Positions 8,290-17,639 are shown, counted from the first letter of the stretch. The stretch: 64,000 nt of DNA from Treponema pectinovorum (GCF_900497595.1 NZ_UFQO01000003.1:249532-313531), one strand, 5' to 3'. The notes: generated by a model not told the origin, from the letters alone. Numbers and translations: made by a program.

Positions 8290-9909
8290 ATGATTGCTGT
8301 TCAAAGACCTTATTCATTTTTGATGCTTGCTCTTCTTATTCCCATAACCATTTTTATCCTAATTCGCTATAAAAAAGTTTCCAAAAGTTTTGGAGTTATG
8401 TATTTAAAAGATTCTTCGTTTGGGAAAAATGTTTATAAAAATTATAGGCAGGCACTCGTTTTAAGGACTTTATTCCGTCTTTTTGCGTGTGTAAGTATAA
8501 TATTTGCTTTTGCAGGAATTTCTTTTGGTAGAACTCTCGTTCCTGTTCAAAAAAGTGGCGATGCGGTTTGCTTTGTTTTTGATATTTCTTACAGCATGAT
8601 GGCAAAGGATTGTCCGGGTGGAATTTCAAGGCTTGAAGCAGAAAAACAGTACGCTTTTAGTTTGCTAGAAAGGATGGAAGGAAACTCTGTTAGCGTGGTT
8701 CTTGCAAAGGGCGACGGTATTATTGCAGTTCCGCTTACGGATGATAGGGCAGGCATTGATTCTATTATAGAAAGCCTTTCGCCTTCGCTTATGAGTTCTG
8801 TCGGTTCTTCTTTAGGAAGTGGAATTAGGGCCGGAATAAATTCATTTCCAAAAAATATAAGTCAGGCGGCTCACATTTGGGTTTTTACAGATGGTGATGA
8901 AACCGATAATTCTTTGCGCTCTGCTTTGGATGATGCCGCACGATTTGGTTATTCTGTAACGATGATTGGTTTTGGAACTTCAAAACCAGTGGAAATAATC
9001 TCTGGAGATGGAAAAACGAAGGTAAAAACTTTTTTAAATGCAGAAAAAATGATAGATATGGCGGCATTGGCTGGACAACGGATTTCTTTTCCCGAAAAAA
9101 AACGTTCGTCTTTTACAGGAATAAGTTATCTTGCCGCAGATTCTGAAGGTTCAGCGCATGTTTTGCTTTCTCAATTATCGTCTAACGCTCTGATAAGGGA
9201 AACTTACGACGTTCAAAGCGTTCCAAGGCACAAGTTTTTTATACTTTTGACAATCCTCTTCTTTTTGGCTTCTTATTTTGTAAGCGAATTTGACCTTTCT
9301 TCAATCGTAAAATCAAAAAATATCGGTTTTGTGCTTTTGTTGTGTTCTTGTCAGTTTTTTATATCCTGCAAATCCGATAGGGCAACCGTGCTTTCAGGAA
9401 CATTTAGTTGGTATCAGAAAAAATATCAAAGTGCAACGGCGAGCTTTTTACGCGCGTTAAATTGGGCAGAGCAAAAAAACGATGAAACTTTAAAAGATTA
9501 CTGTGCGTATAATTTAGCTTCAACTTACATAATGCAAGATGAATACACCGCTGCTTTAGAAAGATTGGAGCAGGTTTCTCCAAATGCGCCTTCAAAATTG
9601 AAAAGCGCTGTTTTTTATAATTTGGGAATAATCGCAAATTCAAAGGGTGATTACAAAAATGCCAGAGATTTTTTTAAAAAGGCGATTGTTGCAGATTTTT
9701 CCAATACGGATGCAAAACTCAACTTGGAGTTTACAGAGCATATTGTTGAAAGCAAGAAATCGCAACAAGTTGAAAAACAGATGTCTCAAGCGAGTTTAAA
9801 CCAAGATACTCCGTTATCGGATGCTGTGTTCAATCTTATACAACAGGAGGAAACTGAACGATGGAAAAAACTACAATCAAACAAAAAAAGTTCATCCGTG
9901 GATTATTGA
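8290..9909 (+). CDS. BatB-BatC fusion: VWA domain plus TPR domain
   Basis: The 539-residue product joins two proteins that are separate in many Bat operons. Residues 1-330 are BatB-like: two N-terminal spans, a VWA domain with MIDAS FDISYSMMAKD near 97, and a span near 310-330. The rest is BatC-like: a second hydrophobic stretch with a lipobox-like LCSCQFFISC near 355, then about three TPR units (YCAYNLASTYIMQDEYTAAL, then AVFYNLGIIANSKGDYKNA). The buried lipobox suggests fusion to a former lipoprotein. An AAGGAG site precedes the ATG. The last 49 bases overlap BatD. Confidence 0.85.
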   Translation: MIAVQRPYSFLMLALLIPITIFILIRYKKVSKSFGVMYLKDSSFGKNVYKNYRQALVLRTLFRLFACVSIIFAFAGISFGRTLVPVQKSGDAVCFVFDISYSMMAKDCPGGISRLEAEKQYAFSLLERMEGNSVSVVLAKGDGIIAVPLTDDRAGIDSIIESLSPSLMSSVGSSLGSGIRAGINSFPKNISQAAHIWVFTDGDETDNSLRSALDDAARFGYSVTMIGFGTSKPVEIISGDGKTKVKTFLNAEKMIDMAALAGQRISFPEKKRSSFTGISYLAADSEGSAHVLLSQLSSNALIRETYDVQSVPRHKFFILLTILFFLASYFVSEFDLSSIVKSKNIGFVLLLCSCQFFISCKSDRATVLSGTFSWYQKKYQSATASFLRALNWAEQKNDETLKDYCAYNLASTYIMQDEYTAALERLEQVSPNAPSKLKSAVFYNLGIIANSKGDYKNARDFFKKAIVADFSNTDAKLNLEFTEHIVESKKSQQVEKQMSQASLNQDTPLSDAVFNLIQQEETERWKKLQSNKKSSSVDY

Positions 9910-11270
9910 GCGTCTTATTCATATTTTTTGCAAATCAGCTTTTTTATGCAGAACCTTCACCATCTTTTATAAAATCTTTGGTAGTAACAAAGGACTCAAA
10001 AGATTTTTTTACAGCGCAAGAAAATGGCTACACTTTAAGAATTCCTGATACGCAACCGAGTTTTGTTCAGACGGATTTGCCGCGGTTGCCAGAAGGAGTG
10101 CAGCTTGTTTCTTCTAAGCGAGAAGAATATTTGGATGAAAGTGGCAACAGAGGAACTGCAATTCATCTTTGGTTTAATTTTAAAGAAACAGGATCTGTTC
10201 AACTTCCTCCACTAATCGTTTCTGTAAAAAATAGAACTTACTATCTTCCGTTTGAAGACGCAATGGTTTTTGAAAATCCTGTCTTGATAAGTCCAGAATT
10301 GACTATTGATTTTAGCGGCTCAGTTTTGCAAGCCGCTTCGGGTGAAGCTGCTAAAACTATTTATGCAAAATGCGGACAAGAGATAATCTTTACAGTTAGT
10401 CTGAAGTATTTTGTGCAGTTGATTTCGTTTAACAGCAACTTGCCTAAAAATTCAATTTTTAAAGAACTTGAACACTATACTGTTAGTCGCGGTGTTTCCC
10501 AAGAAAAAGAATTTTCGACAGAGCCTGCAAAACTTGCAACGTTTTCATGGAAGCCTTTAATCGAAGGAACTTATTCCCTTCCAGAAATAACAGCTGTTGC
10601 AACTTCGTACAATGGAGCGGTAAAAACGGTTCGACTTCCGCAATATGTTGTTCAGGTTTCTAAAGCTTCGTCTTTTACCGAGAAAAAAATATTTCAGTCA
10701 AAAAACGAAACTTCACTTAACGGCGAAAAGATTTTTCCTTCTGCATTTAAAAAGAATAATTACACACAACACAATGAAAAAATCAGATTTTTGTCAAAAG
10801 ATGATTGCAAAAAATTGAGTGAACTTCGCTCCTTAGAACGCACGAGTATTTTTAATTTTAAAGCACGAGAAAATCGCATAAATTTTGAAAAAACTCTTGA
10901 ACTTCCGATTGGCGCAGATGAAGTTTCAAAAACATTTGTCTGTGCTCTGGTATTTTTATGTATTTTTCTTATCGCTGTATTTACGATTTTTCTGCTTTTA
11001 AAAAAGACGAGAATTGCGCTTTTTGTTCTGATTTTTTTCTTTGCAAGTTTAATTTTTTGTACTTGGAAAATTGCGCAATTTTTTCCGTCTTATGCGATAT
11101 TCTCTGGAGGTGTGGTGAGCCCTGTTCCAGAAGCTTCGAGCCAAGCGCTTCAAAATGTAAATGGTGGTCTTAGGGTAAAAATTTTGGAGCGAACAGAAAA
11201 TTACTATTACATTGAATCAAAAGACGTAAATGGATGGGTTTTAAAAGATACCATTTACGAGATAAGATAA
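9861..11270 (+). CDS. batD: BatD-like oxygen-tolerance protein with C-terminal SH3-like end
   Basis: A signal peptide (about 10-30, ending FYAEPSP) is followed by a long extracytoplasmic beta-rich region (40-350) resembling the BatD oxygen-tolerance family. Two close membrane spans (about 353-375 and 380-395) come next, then a C-terminal NGGLRVKILERTENYYYIE segment that looks like a bacterial SH3 domain. The start is ATG 9861, 10 bases after AGGAGG, placing the whole ribosome site and 49 bases of coding inside the preceding gene. This is the last gene of the Bat operon; Smr follows 41 bases later with its own ribosome site. Confidence 0.8.
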   Translation: MEKTTIKQKKFIRGLLSVLFIFFANQLFYAEPSPSFIKSLVVTKDSKDFFTAQENGYTLRIPDTQPSFVQTDLPRLPEGVQLVSSKREEYLDESGNRGTAIHLWFNFKETGSVQLPPLIVSVKNRTYYLPFEDAMVFENPVLISPELTIDFSGSVLQAASGEAAKTIYAKCGQEIIFTVSLKYFVQLISFNSNLPKNSIFKELEHYTVSRGVSQEKEFSTEPAKLATFSWKPLIEGTYSLPEITAVATSYNGAVKTVRLPQYVVQVSKASSFTEKKIFQSKNETSLNGEKIFPSAFKKNNYTQHNEKIRFLSKDDCKKLSELRSLERTSIFNFKARENRINFEKTLELPIGADEVSKTFVCALVFLCIFLIAVFTIFLLLKKTRIALFVLIFFFASLIFCTWKIAQFFPSYAIFSGGVVSPVPEASSQALQNVNGGLRVKILERTENYYYIESKDVNGWVLKDTIYEIR

Positions 11271-11311
11271 GAAAATTGAAATTGTTTTTTTAGTTTTATT
11301 AGGAGAATAAA

Positions 11312-11878
11312 ATGGATTTTGGTGATATTTTAGAGCAATGGTCAAACGAGCAAAAAAAAGCTTCTGTTCAAAAAAAATCTGCACCTTCGCAAGTTAGCCA
11401 TAAAAAGCCCAACGCACCAACTGCCGAAGAAAAAGCCCAAGCAAATAGACTTTATTCTCAAACTGCAAAAGGACAGATGGAAGAAGATTCAAAAAAGACG
11501 ATAAATCCGATGGAACTTTGGTTACGCCGTTACGGAACTGTCGACAAAGATAAATTAAATGCAGAAAGCCAAGAAGCTTCTAAGATGGAAAATCGAGAGT
11601 ATTTAAGAAAGATGCGACCTGACGCAAGAATCGACTTGCATGGTCTTACAAGAGATGAAGCGTGGGCACGGCTGGAAAGTTTTGTAGAAGATTGCCTTAG
11701 GCGCGGGTACAAAAAAATAGAAATTGTTCACGGCAAAGGAATTCACAGCAACGGCTCTGATCCTGTTTTAGGGCAAATGGTAAAAACTTTTATAGAACAA
11801 AACAAACATTTGGGTGCAAGTGCACATAACGACAGAAGACACGGCGGAAACGGGGCAACTTGGGTTCTTTTAAAATAA
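11312..11878 (+). CDS. Smr-domain protein
   Basis: The first ~90 residues are charged and Lys/Gln-rich. The C-terminal ~85 form an Smr domain with [11 protein letters not shown] near 108, [11 protein letters not shown] near 140 and [11 protein letters not shown] at the end. Smr domains, named from MutS2, bind or nick nucleic acid and occur as stand-alone proteins implicated in ribosome rescue or DNA repair. The GLT and HGKG elements expected for catalysis are intact. TAGGAGAATAAA supplies the ribosome site. It may be read through from the Bat operon, but no terminator was seen to decide this. Confidence 0.85.
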   Translation: MDFGDILEQWSNEQKKASVQKKSAPSQVSHKKPNAPTAEEKAQANRLYSQTAKGQMEEDSKKTINPMELWLRRYGTVDKDKLNAESQEASKMENREYLRKMRPDARIDLHGLTRDEAWARLESFVEDCLRRGYKKIEIVHGKGIHSNGSDPVLGQMVKTFIEQNKHLGASAHNDRRHGGNGATWVLLK

Positions 11879-11969
11879 GGAAATTCTTAACAAACCTTTA
11901 GATTTTTTTGTTGTAACTCAAAGGCTTTTTGGTTATTTTATCTGTAAACTATTTTACAAGGAAATTACA

Positions 11970-12536
11970 TTGGACGATTTATATTCAATTTTGGGAGCTT
12001 CTAAAACTGCAACTCAAGAAGAAATAAAAAACGCTTATAGAAAACTTGCAATGAAATATCATCCAGACAGAAATTTGGGAGATAAAAATTCCGAAGAAAT
12101 GTTTAAAAAAATATCTTCTGCTTATGATGTTTTGGGCGATGAAACAAAGCGTCGCCAATACGATTCTTATGGCTCTTCTCAAAGCTATTATGGTCAAAGG
12201 CAGAGCGCATGGAACACCGGCGAAGAAACTTATTCTCAATACGGAGATCCATTTTGGCAATGGGCGCAACAAGCACAAAAAAATTCTTCTAATAATTGGC
12301 AGTATCAAAATACATATTATTACAAAAACGATGACAAAAAAAATAATTATAGCCGTTTTGACTGGGCTGGCGAACTTTTTAAAAGTGCAGGAATTTTCCT
12401 TGTGAGTCTGCTTTTTTTGAGGTGGAGCTGGATAATAATTCCTTTTGGACCGATTTTGTGCATAGCAGGGATTGTCAGTGGATTGTCTGGGATTTTAAAA
12501 AGTCTTAGGGGAATCTTTGTTGGAAAATCTAAATAA
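11970..12536 (+). CDS. J-domain (DnaJ-like) protein with C-terminal membrane segment
   Basis: The start is a TTG codon at 11970, preceded by AAGGAAATTACA. Residues 1-65 are a full J domain ([23 protein letters not shown] in KYHPDRNL, ending YDSYGS). A Gln/Ser/Tyr-rich linker follows, then a hydrophobic C-terminal ~65 residues that probably cross the membrane once or twice. There is no zinc-finger or DnaJ C-terminal domain, so this is a class C J protein likely recruiting DnaK to the membrane. It is a single gene followed by a strong bidirectional terminator shared with infA. Confidence 0.88.
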   Translation: MDDLYSILGASKTATQEEIKNAYRKLAMKYHPDRNLGDKNSEEMFKKISSAYDVLGDETKRRQYDSYGSSQSYYGQRQSAWNTGEETYSQYGDPFWQWAQQAQKNSSNNWQYQNTYYYKNDDKKNNYSRFDWAGELFKSAGIFLVSLLFLRWSWIIIPFGPILCIAGIVSGLSGILKSLRGIFVGKSK

Positions 12537-12542
12537 AAAAAT

Positions 12543-12570
12543 ACAGCCTGCGATACAAGCAGGCTGTTTT
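12543..12570. terminator. Bidirectional terminator between the J-domain gene and infA
   Basis: ACAGCCTGC pairs perfectly with GCAGGCTGT across a 7-base loop. T runs on the plus side and A runs (T on the minus) before it serve both converging genes. Confidence 0.85.
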
Positions 12571-12589
12571 GTTCTAAAGGATTTTAGTT

Positions 12590-12811
12590 TTAGCGTTCGC
12601 GGAAAATTATTCGTCCGCGGTTTAAATCGTAAGGGGAGAGAGCAACTTTGACGCTGTCTCCTGGAACTATCCTGATGTAGTGTTTTCTCATTTTGCCAGA
12701 AAGATGAGCCATAATCACATGTCCGCCATTCTTTAATTCAACTCTGAACATAGTGTTTGGCAACGCTTCTTTAACAACGCCTTCAACTTCTATCGCTTCT
12801 TCTTTAGCCAC
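12590..12811 (-). CDS. infA: Translation initiation factor IF-1
   Basis: The 73-residue protein is a complete S1/OB-fold IF-1, with [38 protein letters not shown] and a final [10 protein letters not shown]. It binds the A site of the 30S subunit during initiation. GGAGGAAATG gives a strong ribosome site. It is transcribed alone, divergently from the DksA-like gene, and shares the downstream terminator with the J-domain gene. Confidence 0.95.
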   Translation of the reverse strand: MAKEEAIEVEGVVKEALPNTMFRVELKNGGHVIMAHLSGKMRKHYIRIVPGDSVKVALSPYDLNRGRIIFRER

Positions 12812-12829
12812 ATTTCCTCCAAAAAAAGT

Positions 12830-12858
12830 TTGCCTTTTTACAGTTTCTTAACTATACT
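12830..12858 (+). promoter_or_regulatory. Promoter of the DksA-like gene
   Basis: TTGCCT at 12830, 17-bp spacer, TATACT at 12853-12858. Predicted transcription would start about 5 bases before ATG 12871. Confidence 0.5.
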
Positions 12859-12900
12859 TATTATCTACTTATGAAAAATATTGTCAACGGGAGTAGACAA

Positions 12901-13257
12901 ATGGATAATTCATTCATTGAAAAAATGAAAGAGCAGTTGCTTACACAAAAAAGCACTATTTTGGCTTCGCTTGCTGCGCAGAATGAAGATTATAAAAAGA
13001 TTATAGAATCTGGTGAATCTGGAGATGAAATAGATGTTGCGTCTGACGTTGTAGACGGAAGACTTCTTGAATCTTTGGGAGCACAGGATTCCAATCGATT
13101 GAATATGATTAACAGCGCTTTAGACAGGATAAAGCAAGGTTCTTACGGAAAATGTCTTATGTGCAAAAAAGATATTCCACAAGAAAGACTGGAAGCGATT
13201 CCTTATGCATTTTTGTGCATAAACTGTCAGAGCCAGAACGAGCGCCAAAACAAATAG
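12901..13257 (+). CDS. DksA/TraR-family zinc-finger regulator
   Basis: The C-terminal zinc finger is complete (CLMCKKDIPQERLEAIPYAF then LCINCQ: C-x2-C-x17-C-x2-C). The N-terminal half is a helical coiled coil (FIEKMKEQLLTQKSTILASL). DksA-family proteins bind the RNA polymerase secondary channel and alter initiation, often with ppGpp. Two starts compete. ATG 12901 has a GGGAG ribosome site (118 residues). ATG 12871 would give 128 residues and lies 12 bases after TTGCCT-17-TATACT, fitting the leaderless pattern seen elsewhere in the window. A strong terminator follows. Confidence 0.85.
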   Translation: MDNSFIEKMKEQLLTQKSTILASLAAQNEDYKKIIESGESGDEIDVASDVVDGRLLESLGAQDSNRLNMINSALDRIKQGSYGKCLMCKKDIPQERLEAIPYAFLCINCQSQNERQNK

Positions 13258-13271
13258 TTTAAACTCTTTAA

Positions 13272-13334
13272 AAAAAATCCCCAAGAGTTGTTGCAGATTT
13301 TAAATTTGCAGTAAAACTTTTGGGGATTTTTTTT
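13272..13334 (+). terminator. Terminator of the DksA-like gene
   Basis: AAAAATCCCCAA pairs with TTGGGGATTTTT, followed by a run of T, with a long intervening loop. Confidence 0.8.
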
Positions 13335-13341
13335 AGATTTT

Positions 13342-13453
13342 GCGGCAACAATTGGAGTGGCGCAACGCGTTCTTGCGAAGCAAGAATGGAGCGCAGGTGC
13401 GCGGAACCACGGAAAGTGTGATTTTTTACGGCTTGCCGAAAAAAAAGCCGCCC
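13342..13453. repeat. Interspersed GC-rich repeat, copy R2
   Basis: It starts GCGGCAACAATTGGAG and ends AAAAAGCCGCCC, the same ends and orientation as copy R10b at 58163. The interior differs (TTCTTGCGAAGCAAGAA hairpin). It fills the gap between the DksA terminator and the PHP gene. Confidence 0.75.
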
Positions 13454-13458
13454 AATTC

Positions 13459-14319
13459 TTAAATCTTAAAAGTTTTTATCGAATTATTTTCTGGATATGC
13501 AAGTTCTTTGTAGCCAACTTTTTTTACTAATGCGAGCGCCTCTTCAAAGGCAAAATCCAAATGCTGTGCCTGATGTGCGTCTGAGTTTATCATTATTGGA
13601 ACATTTCGCTCGTGGAGAAGGGTCAAAAAATATTGCGAAGGGTAGGGAGTTTTTAGCCAGTTTCTGCTGATTGCCCCTGTGTTGACTTCGCAAATCACGC
13701 CCGCACTGCTTATAGCTTTTGCGGTTTCTTTTAATTCCTGCTTGTACCAGTCCGCTGTTTCGTCAAAAAAATGAATTTTATCGTTGAACTTTCTGATTAA
13801 ATCCGCATGGCCGATTATTGAAAAATTACAGGTTGAAAGCATCTTGCGTTCTTGCTCAAAATAATGGTGAATGAGTTTTTTTTCGTCGTTGTTGTATGTG
13901 GTTTTTAGAAAATCCATCAAGATTTGAGGAGTGTTATCTACAGCGAGAATTTTTGAAAAGTCTTTTTCGCCATTGTACAAAAAATGAACCGAGCCTATTA
14001 AAAAATCTGGAGAAAACTTTTTGTATGCAAAAAAGTCTGGACGACAGACGGTTTCTATGTAGTCGGCTTCAAAGCCTAGCCTTATGTCTATCTTTTGTTC
14101 ATATTTTGATTTTAAGAAATTTATGTTTTGGCAGTAAGATTCAAAATCTTCGAGCTTCATATTGCATTCTATCCAAACTGGCCAAGTTGAGTGGCTTGAA
14201 AACCCCAATATTTTTATTCCCTTGTCGATTGCGCTTAAAACGTTTTCTTCGAGCGTGTTTTTTCCGTCGCAAAAGGTTGAATGCGTGTGAAAATTTGTTT
14301 TTATGTATGTTTGTGTCAT
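13459..14319 (-). CDS. PHP-domain histidinol-phosphatase (HisK/HisJ type)
   Basis: The 286-residue PHP phosphoesterase shows metal-ligand motifs NFHTHSTFCDG (near 9), GFEADYIE, SVHFLYNG, GHADLIRKF and NSDAHQAQHLDFAF, in the order seen in histidinol-phosphatases of the Bacillus HisJ/HisK type. The expected reaction is dephosphorylation of L-histidinol phosphate, but other small phosphate esters are possible because no other his genes are present here. Its ATG overlaps the stop of the hybrid kinase (ATGA at 14319-14316), so it is translationally coupled to a signalling operon, an unusual neighbour for a biosynthetic enzyme. Confidence 0.82.
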   Translation of the reverse strand: MTQTYIKTNFHTHSTFCDGKNTLEENVLSAIDKGIKILGFSSHSTWPVWIECNMKLEDFESYCQNINFLKSKYEQKIDIRLGFEADYIETVCRPDFFAYKKFSPDFLIGSVHFLYNGEKDFSKILAVDNTPQILMDFLKTTYNNDEKKLIHHYFEQERKMLSTCNFSIIGHADLIRKFNDKIHFFDETADWYKQELKETAKAISSAGVICEVNTGAISRNWLKTPYPSQYFLTLLHERNVPIMINSDAHQAQHLDFAFEEALALVKKVGYKELAYPENNSIKTFKI

Positions 14320-16310
14320 TGTTGTGAATCTCGATTTTCTTCTATGTATATTTTTACAAGTTTTTGTAATTGCGAAAATTCGTGTTGAAATTCGTTTATG
14401 TTAAAGATGCAAGCGGTTTTGTCGCCTTCTTTTGCTGCTTTGTTGAGGCGGCTTGAATATTCTGCAAGTTTTTTTGCGCTTACTGTTGCAGAAGAGCCAG
14501 AAAGTGCATGACCTATTTTTCTTAATTCTATAAAATCTTCCCTTTCAACCGCGCTGTCTACCTTTGCCAAAATTTCTTGAGTCTGTTTTATGTAGGTTGA
14601 AATTATGGTTATTGCGAGTTTTTTGTCGCCTCCTACTGTGTCCAAAAAATCTTCTTTGTCCCAAGCGCTAAGCGATTCTGATGTAGAAGGTTGAAGGGTT
14701 GTTATTGCCTTTAAAGCAGGCAATTCCATTATTGTTGCCCAATTTTCTAAAACGCTTCTTATTGTTTTGCTTTTAAAGGGTTTTACTATTATGTCGTTTA
14801 TTCCTATCTGCTGATATGCATCAGAGTCGTTTTTGTCATTGTTTGCGGTGCAGGCTACTATTATTCCGTCGTAGCCAAATTTTCTGATTTCTTCTGTCGC
14901 TTCAATTCCGTTTTTTACAGGCATCTGTATGTCCATAAAAATTAAATCGATGTCGGGATTTTTTCTTATAACATCTATTGCTTGCTGGCCGTCTTCTGCA
15001 AGGTAGACTTCTGCACCAAATTTTTTTACAAAAGTTTCAAGCAATTTTCGATTTACTGGATGGTCTTCCGCAATTAAAATCTTTTTTCCGTTTGCAACTT
15101 CAGAATCGTCGACGACTTTTAAAGAAGTTATTGCATCTTCGTCTGCAAGCTCTAATTCTTCTAAATTTTCTGTGCCATCGGTAAAAGCATTTTTTAAAAG
15201 TTCAAAAACTCTGCGTCTTTTAAACGGTTTATATAAATATCCTTTAAACCAGTCTAGCATCTTCATTTTTGCTTCGCTTCGCATCTGTCCTTCTGGTACT
15301 AAAAGATACAGCGAAGGTGCATTTTTTATTTTTGGATTGTTGTGAATCTCGTTTCCAAGTCGCCATCCGTCCATAACAGGCATTATCATGTCTATAAAGG
15401 CAAGCGTAAATGGGGAGCCTTTCTGCTCTTCTTCTATCAATATGTCTATTGCTTGTGTTGGAGAATTTGTTGAAATTATGTTTGAAAATCCTAAATGTTT
15501 AAGATGTGCGAGCAGAGAATTTGCTGCTATTGAATTGTCATCGACAACCAGAATTTTTTGTGGGCAAGGAATTGAAAGTTTTTCGGCCTTGGAAAAATTC
15601 GTTATGTTTTCTGCTTCGTTTAACGGAAGTTTAAACCAAAAGATTGCTCCCCCTTCTGAATTTTGTTCTACGCCGATTTTTCCTTTCATCACTGTAACGA
15701 GATTTTTGCTTATTGAAAGTCCAAGTCCTGTTCCGCCAAATTTTCGATAGGTGGAAATATCGCCTTGGTAGTAGTTTGTAAAAAGTTTTGATTTTTGCTC
15801 TTCCGTTATACCTATTCCTGTATCTGTAACTTTAAAAAGTAGTTGAGCCTTTTCGTTTTTTAATTCTGCGTGAATATAGCCTTTATGAGTAAATTTTACA
15901 GCATTTTTTAAGAGATTTAATATTATCTGCTGAACTCTAACAGGATCTCCTATAACAATCGGTGGAATCGAAAAATCTATATCGGTTATTATTTCAAGCC
16001 CACGGTTAAAGGCTTCTATGCTTATTAGGTCTACAACTTGTTCTGTAAGTTCTGTTATGTTGAAGGGTAAATATTCGAGTTTGAATTCGTTTGAGCGGAT
16101 TTTAGAAAAGTCTAAAATGTTGTTTGCAAGGTCTAATAGAACATCTGCGCTAAATTGAATTTGGCGTATGTATTCGTGTTGTTCTTTGTCCAGATTGGTT
16201 TCTTTTAGTAACTCGAGCGTTCCTATTATGGTTTGGATAGGGGTTCGTATTTCGTGAAGGGTTGAAGCAAGGTATCTTGTTGCTTCGTCCAATACGCTCT
16301 TATCTGCCAT
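14316..16310 (-). CDS. Sensorless hybrid histidine kinase (HisKA-HATPase-REC-REC-HPt)
   Basis: The domain order over 664 residues is: H-box (STLHEIRTPIQTIIG, His near 18), N-box (LNLLKNAVKFTHKG) and G boxes (DTGIGI, GGTGLGLS), then REC1 (ILVVDDNS; IDMIMPVMDGW near 300), REC2 (ILIAEDHPVNRKLLE; MDIQMPVKNGIEA near 460) and a C-terminal HPt (LRKIGHALSGSSATV near 600). There is no input domain: the H-box begins within 20 residues of the start. Signal detection must therefore come from another protein, plausibly the upstream REC-REC regulator, with which it overlaps by 11 bases. It passes phosphate through a full phosphorelay. Confidence 0.92.
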   Translation of the reverse strand: MADKSVLDEATRYLASTLHEIRTPIQTIIGTLELLKETNLDKEQHEYIRQIQFSADVLLDLANNILDFSKIRSNEFKLEYLPFNITELTEQVVDLISIEAFNRGLEIITDIDFSIPPIVIGDPVRVQQIILNLLKNAVKFTHKGYIHAELKNEKAQLLFKVTDTGIGITEEQKSKLFTNYYQGDISTYRKFGGTGLGLSISKNLVTVMKGKIGVEQNSEGGAIFWFKLPLNEAENITNFSKAEKLSIPCPQKILVVDDNSIAANSLLAHLKHLGFSNIISTNSPTQAIDILIEEEQKGSPFTLAFIDMIMPVMDGWRLGNEIHNNPKIKNAPSLYLLVPEGQMRSEAKMKMLDWFKGYLYKPFKRRRVFELLKNAFTDGTENLEELELADEDAITSLKVVDDSEVANGKKILIAEDHPVNRKLLETFVKKFGAEVYLAEDGQQAIDVIRKNPDIDLIFMDIQMPVKNGIEATEEIRKFGYDGIIVACTANNDKNDSDAYQQIGINDIIVKPFKSKTIRSVLENWATIMELPALKAITTLQPSTSESLSAWDKEDFLDTVGGDKKLAITIISTYIKQTQEILAKVDSAVEREDFIELRKIGHALSGSSATVSAKKLAEYSSRLNKAAKEGDKTACIFNINEFQHEFSQLQKLVKIYIEENRDSQQ

Positions 16311-17556
16311 TTATTATTTCCAGCGACTTGCGGATTATTACATCTGGCTTTTGAGGTTTTATAAGATAGGTTCTTGCTCCCAAGTTTAGTGCTTGAATTA
16401 TCGCTTCTCGTTGCATAACCTGTGAATATATTAAAACTGGAGTGTTTATTTGATGAAATCTCAAAGTTTTTAAAATATCATATCCAGAAATTCCTGGCAT
16501 AAATATGTCCAATATCAAAAGCGAGTAAGTTTTTGAATTTGCCGCTTTTAGAAATTCCGTTCCACTAGAAAACAGCTCGCAATTTGCATTTACGTTTTTG
16601 AACGCTGCCTGCAAAAGTTGCCTTACAACTTCATCATCATCAACTATGGCGACGTTAAACACAGAAGCATTTGCTTCTTCCTCGTTATCTGGAACTCCAG
16701 AATCCGAGAAAAATCTCATCTCTACAGAGCCTTCGTTACTGTCGCTGGTTTGAGTTAAAATTTGGTCAGAAATCAAATCTTGTATGCTCGAAGTTGCTCC
16801 GCTTTCCACTACAGAATTTAAAACTTGAGCTAAATCTGTTACAACTTCAATTCCTTCGTATTCTGGATGCCCATCGATTAAATCTTTTGCAAAAGCGTCA
16901 AGCGAAAGGACTTTTACATTTTTGCGCTCAATCCTGCTATCTGCGAGTATGTTGTCTAACAGCAGTTCCAAATTTGCACCATCGACAAAACTTAGGGAAA
17001 GGTCTGTCATCATTATGATTATCTTAGGACTGTCGAGACGATTTTTGTCCATGAGTTCTGACAATTTGTATTTGAGAAGAGCGATTTTCTCCCTATTCAT
17101 ACCCTGTGCAATTTCTACAAAGATAATGTTTTTGTTGAGATGAATTTCTAAAACGCAGGGTGTTGTATCCAACGAAAACGAAGAGCGCAAAACGGCTCCA
17201 ATCGATTCAAAAAATATGTCGAATTTTATTGGCTTAGAAAAATATTTTATAACACCATATTTTACAAGGTTTGCTACGGAATTTTTTTCCATTGCAGGCC
17301 CAGAAATTATTATAGGAATGTGCACCGTGTTCGGATTTGAAAGTTTTCTTTCTAAAAAGTCTTGAATAAAAGAACTTGAAGATTCAATATCCAAAATTAC
17401 TAAATCCGGCAAATTTGAAGAAAGCTTTATAAAAGCATCTCTGTGCCCCTGTGCAGTTTCTACATCAATATTTTCTTCCGTAAGTTTTTCCCTTAAAAAT
17501 TCGCGAAAAAGAGGAGATGCATCGATTATAAGAACTTGTTTTTTCTGAATAGCCAT
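16300..17556 (-). CDS. Double-receiver response regulator with a central STAS-like region
   Basis: An N-terminal receiver (QVLIIDASPLFREFL; LVILDIESSSS near 50) and a C-terminal receiver (NVAIVDDDEVVRQLL; LLILDIFMPGISG near 345; final Lys in TYLIKPQKPD) flank a middle part of about 130 residues. The middle resembles a STAS fold (IIIMMTDLSLSFVDGANLEL), but the Ser expected in regulated STAS domains is not obvious. There is no DNA-binding domain, so output is probably by protein contact, most simply with the downstream sensorless kinase. The start is either ATG 17556 (11 bases after TAGAAT, no ribosome site) or TTG 17568. Confidence 0.82.
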   Translation of the reverse strand: MAIQKKQVLIIDASPLFREFLREKLTEENIDVETAQGHRDAFIKLSSNLPDLVILDIESSSSFIQDFLERKLSNPNTVHIPIIISGPAMEKNSVANLVKYGVIKYFSKPIKFDIFFESIGAVLRSSFSLDTTPCVLEIHLNKNIIFVEIAQGMNREKIALLKYKLSELMDKNRLDSPKIIIMMTDLSLSFVDGANLELLLDNILADSRIERKNVKVLSLDAFAKDLIDGHPEYEGIEVVTDLAQVLNSVVESGATSSIQDLISDQILTQTSDSNEGSVEMRFFSDSGVPDNEEEANASVFNVAIVDDDEVVRQLLQAAFKNVNANCELFSSGTEFLKAANSKTYSLLILDIFMPGISGYDILKTLRFHQINTPVLIYSQVMQREAIIQALNLGARTYLIKPQKPDVIIRKSLEIINGR

Positions 17557-17603
17557 TATTGTATTCAATTCTAAAATAATAACATTGATTTTTCAATCAG
17601 ATT

Positions 17604-17633
17604 TTGTTGTAATCGCTTAAACTGTGCTAAAAT
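17604..17633 (+). promoter_or_regulatory. Promoter of the DJ-1 gene, leaderless layout
   Basis: TTGTTG (17604-17609), 18-bp spacer, TAAAAT (17628-17633), then 6 bases to the ATG. Confidence 0.5.
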
Positions 17634-17639
17634 GCATTT

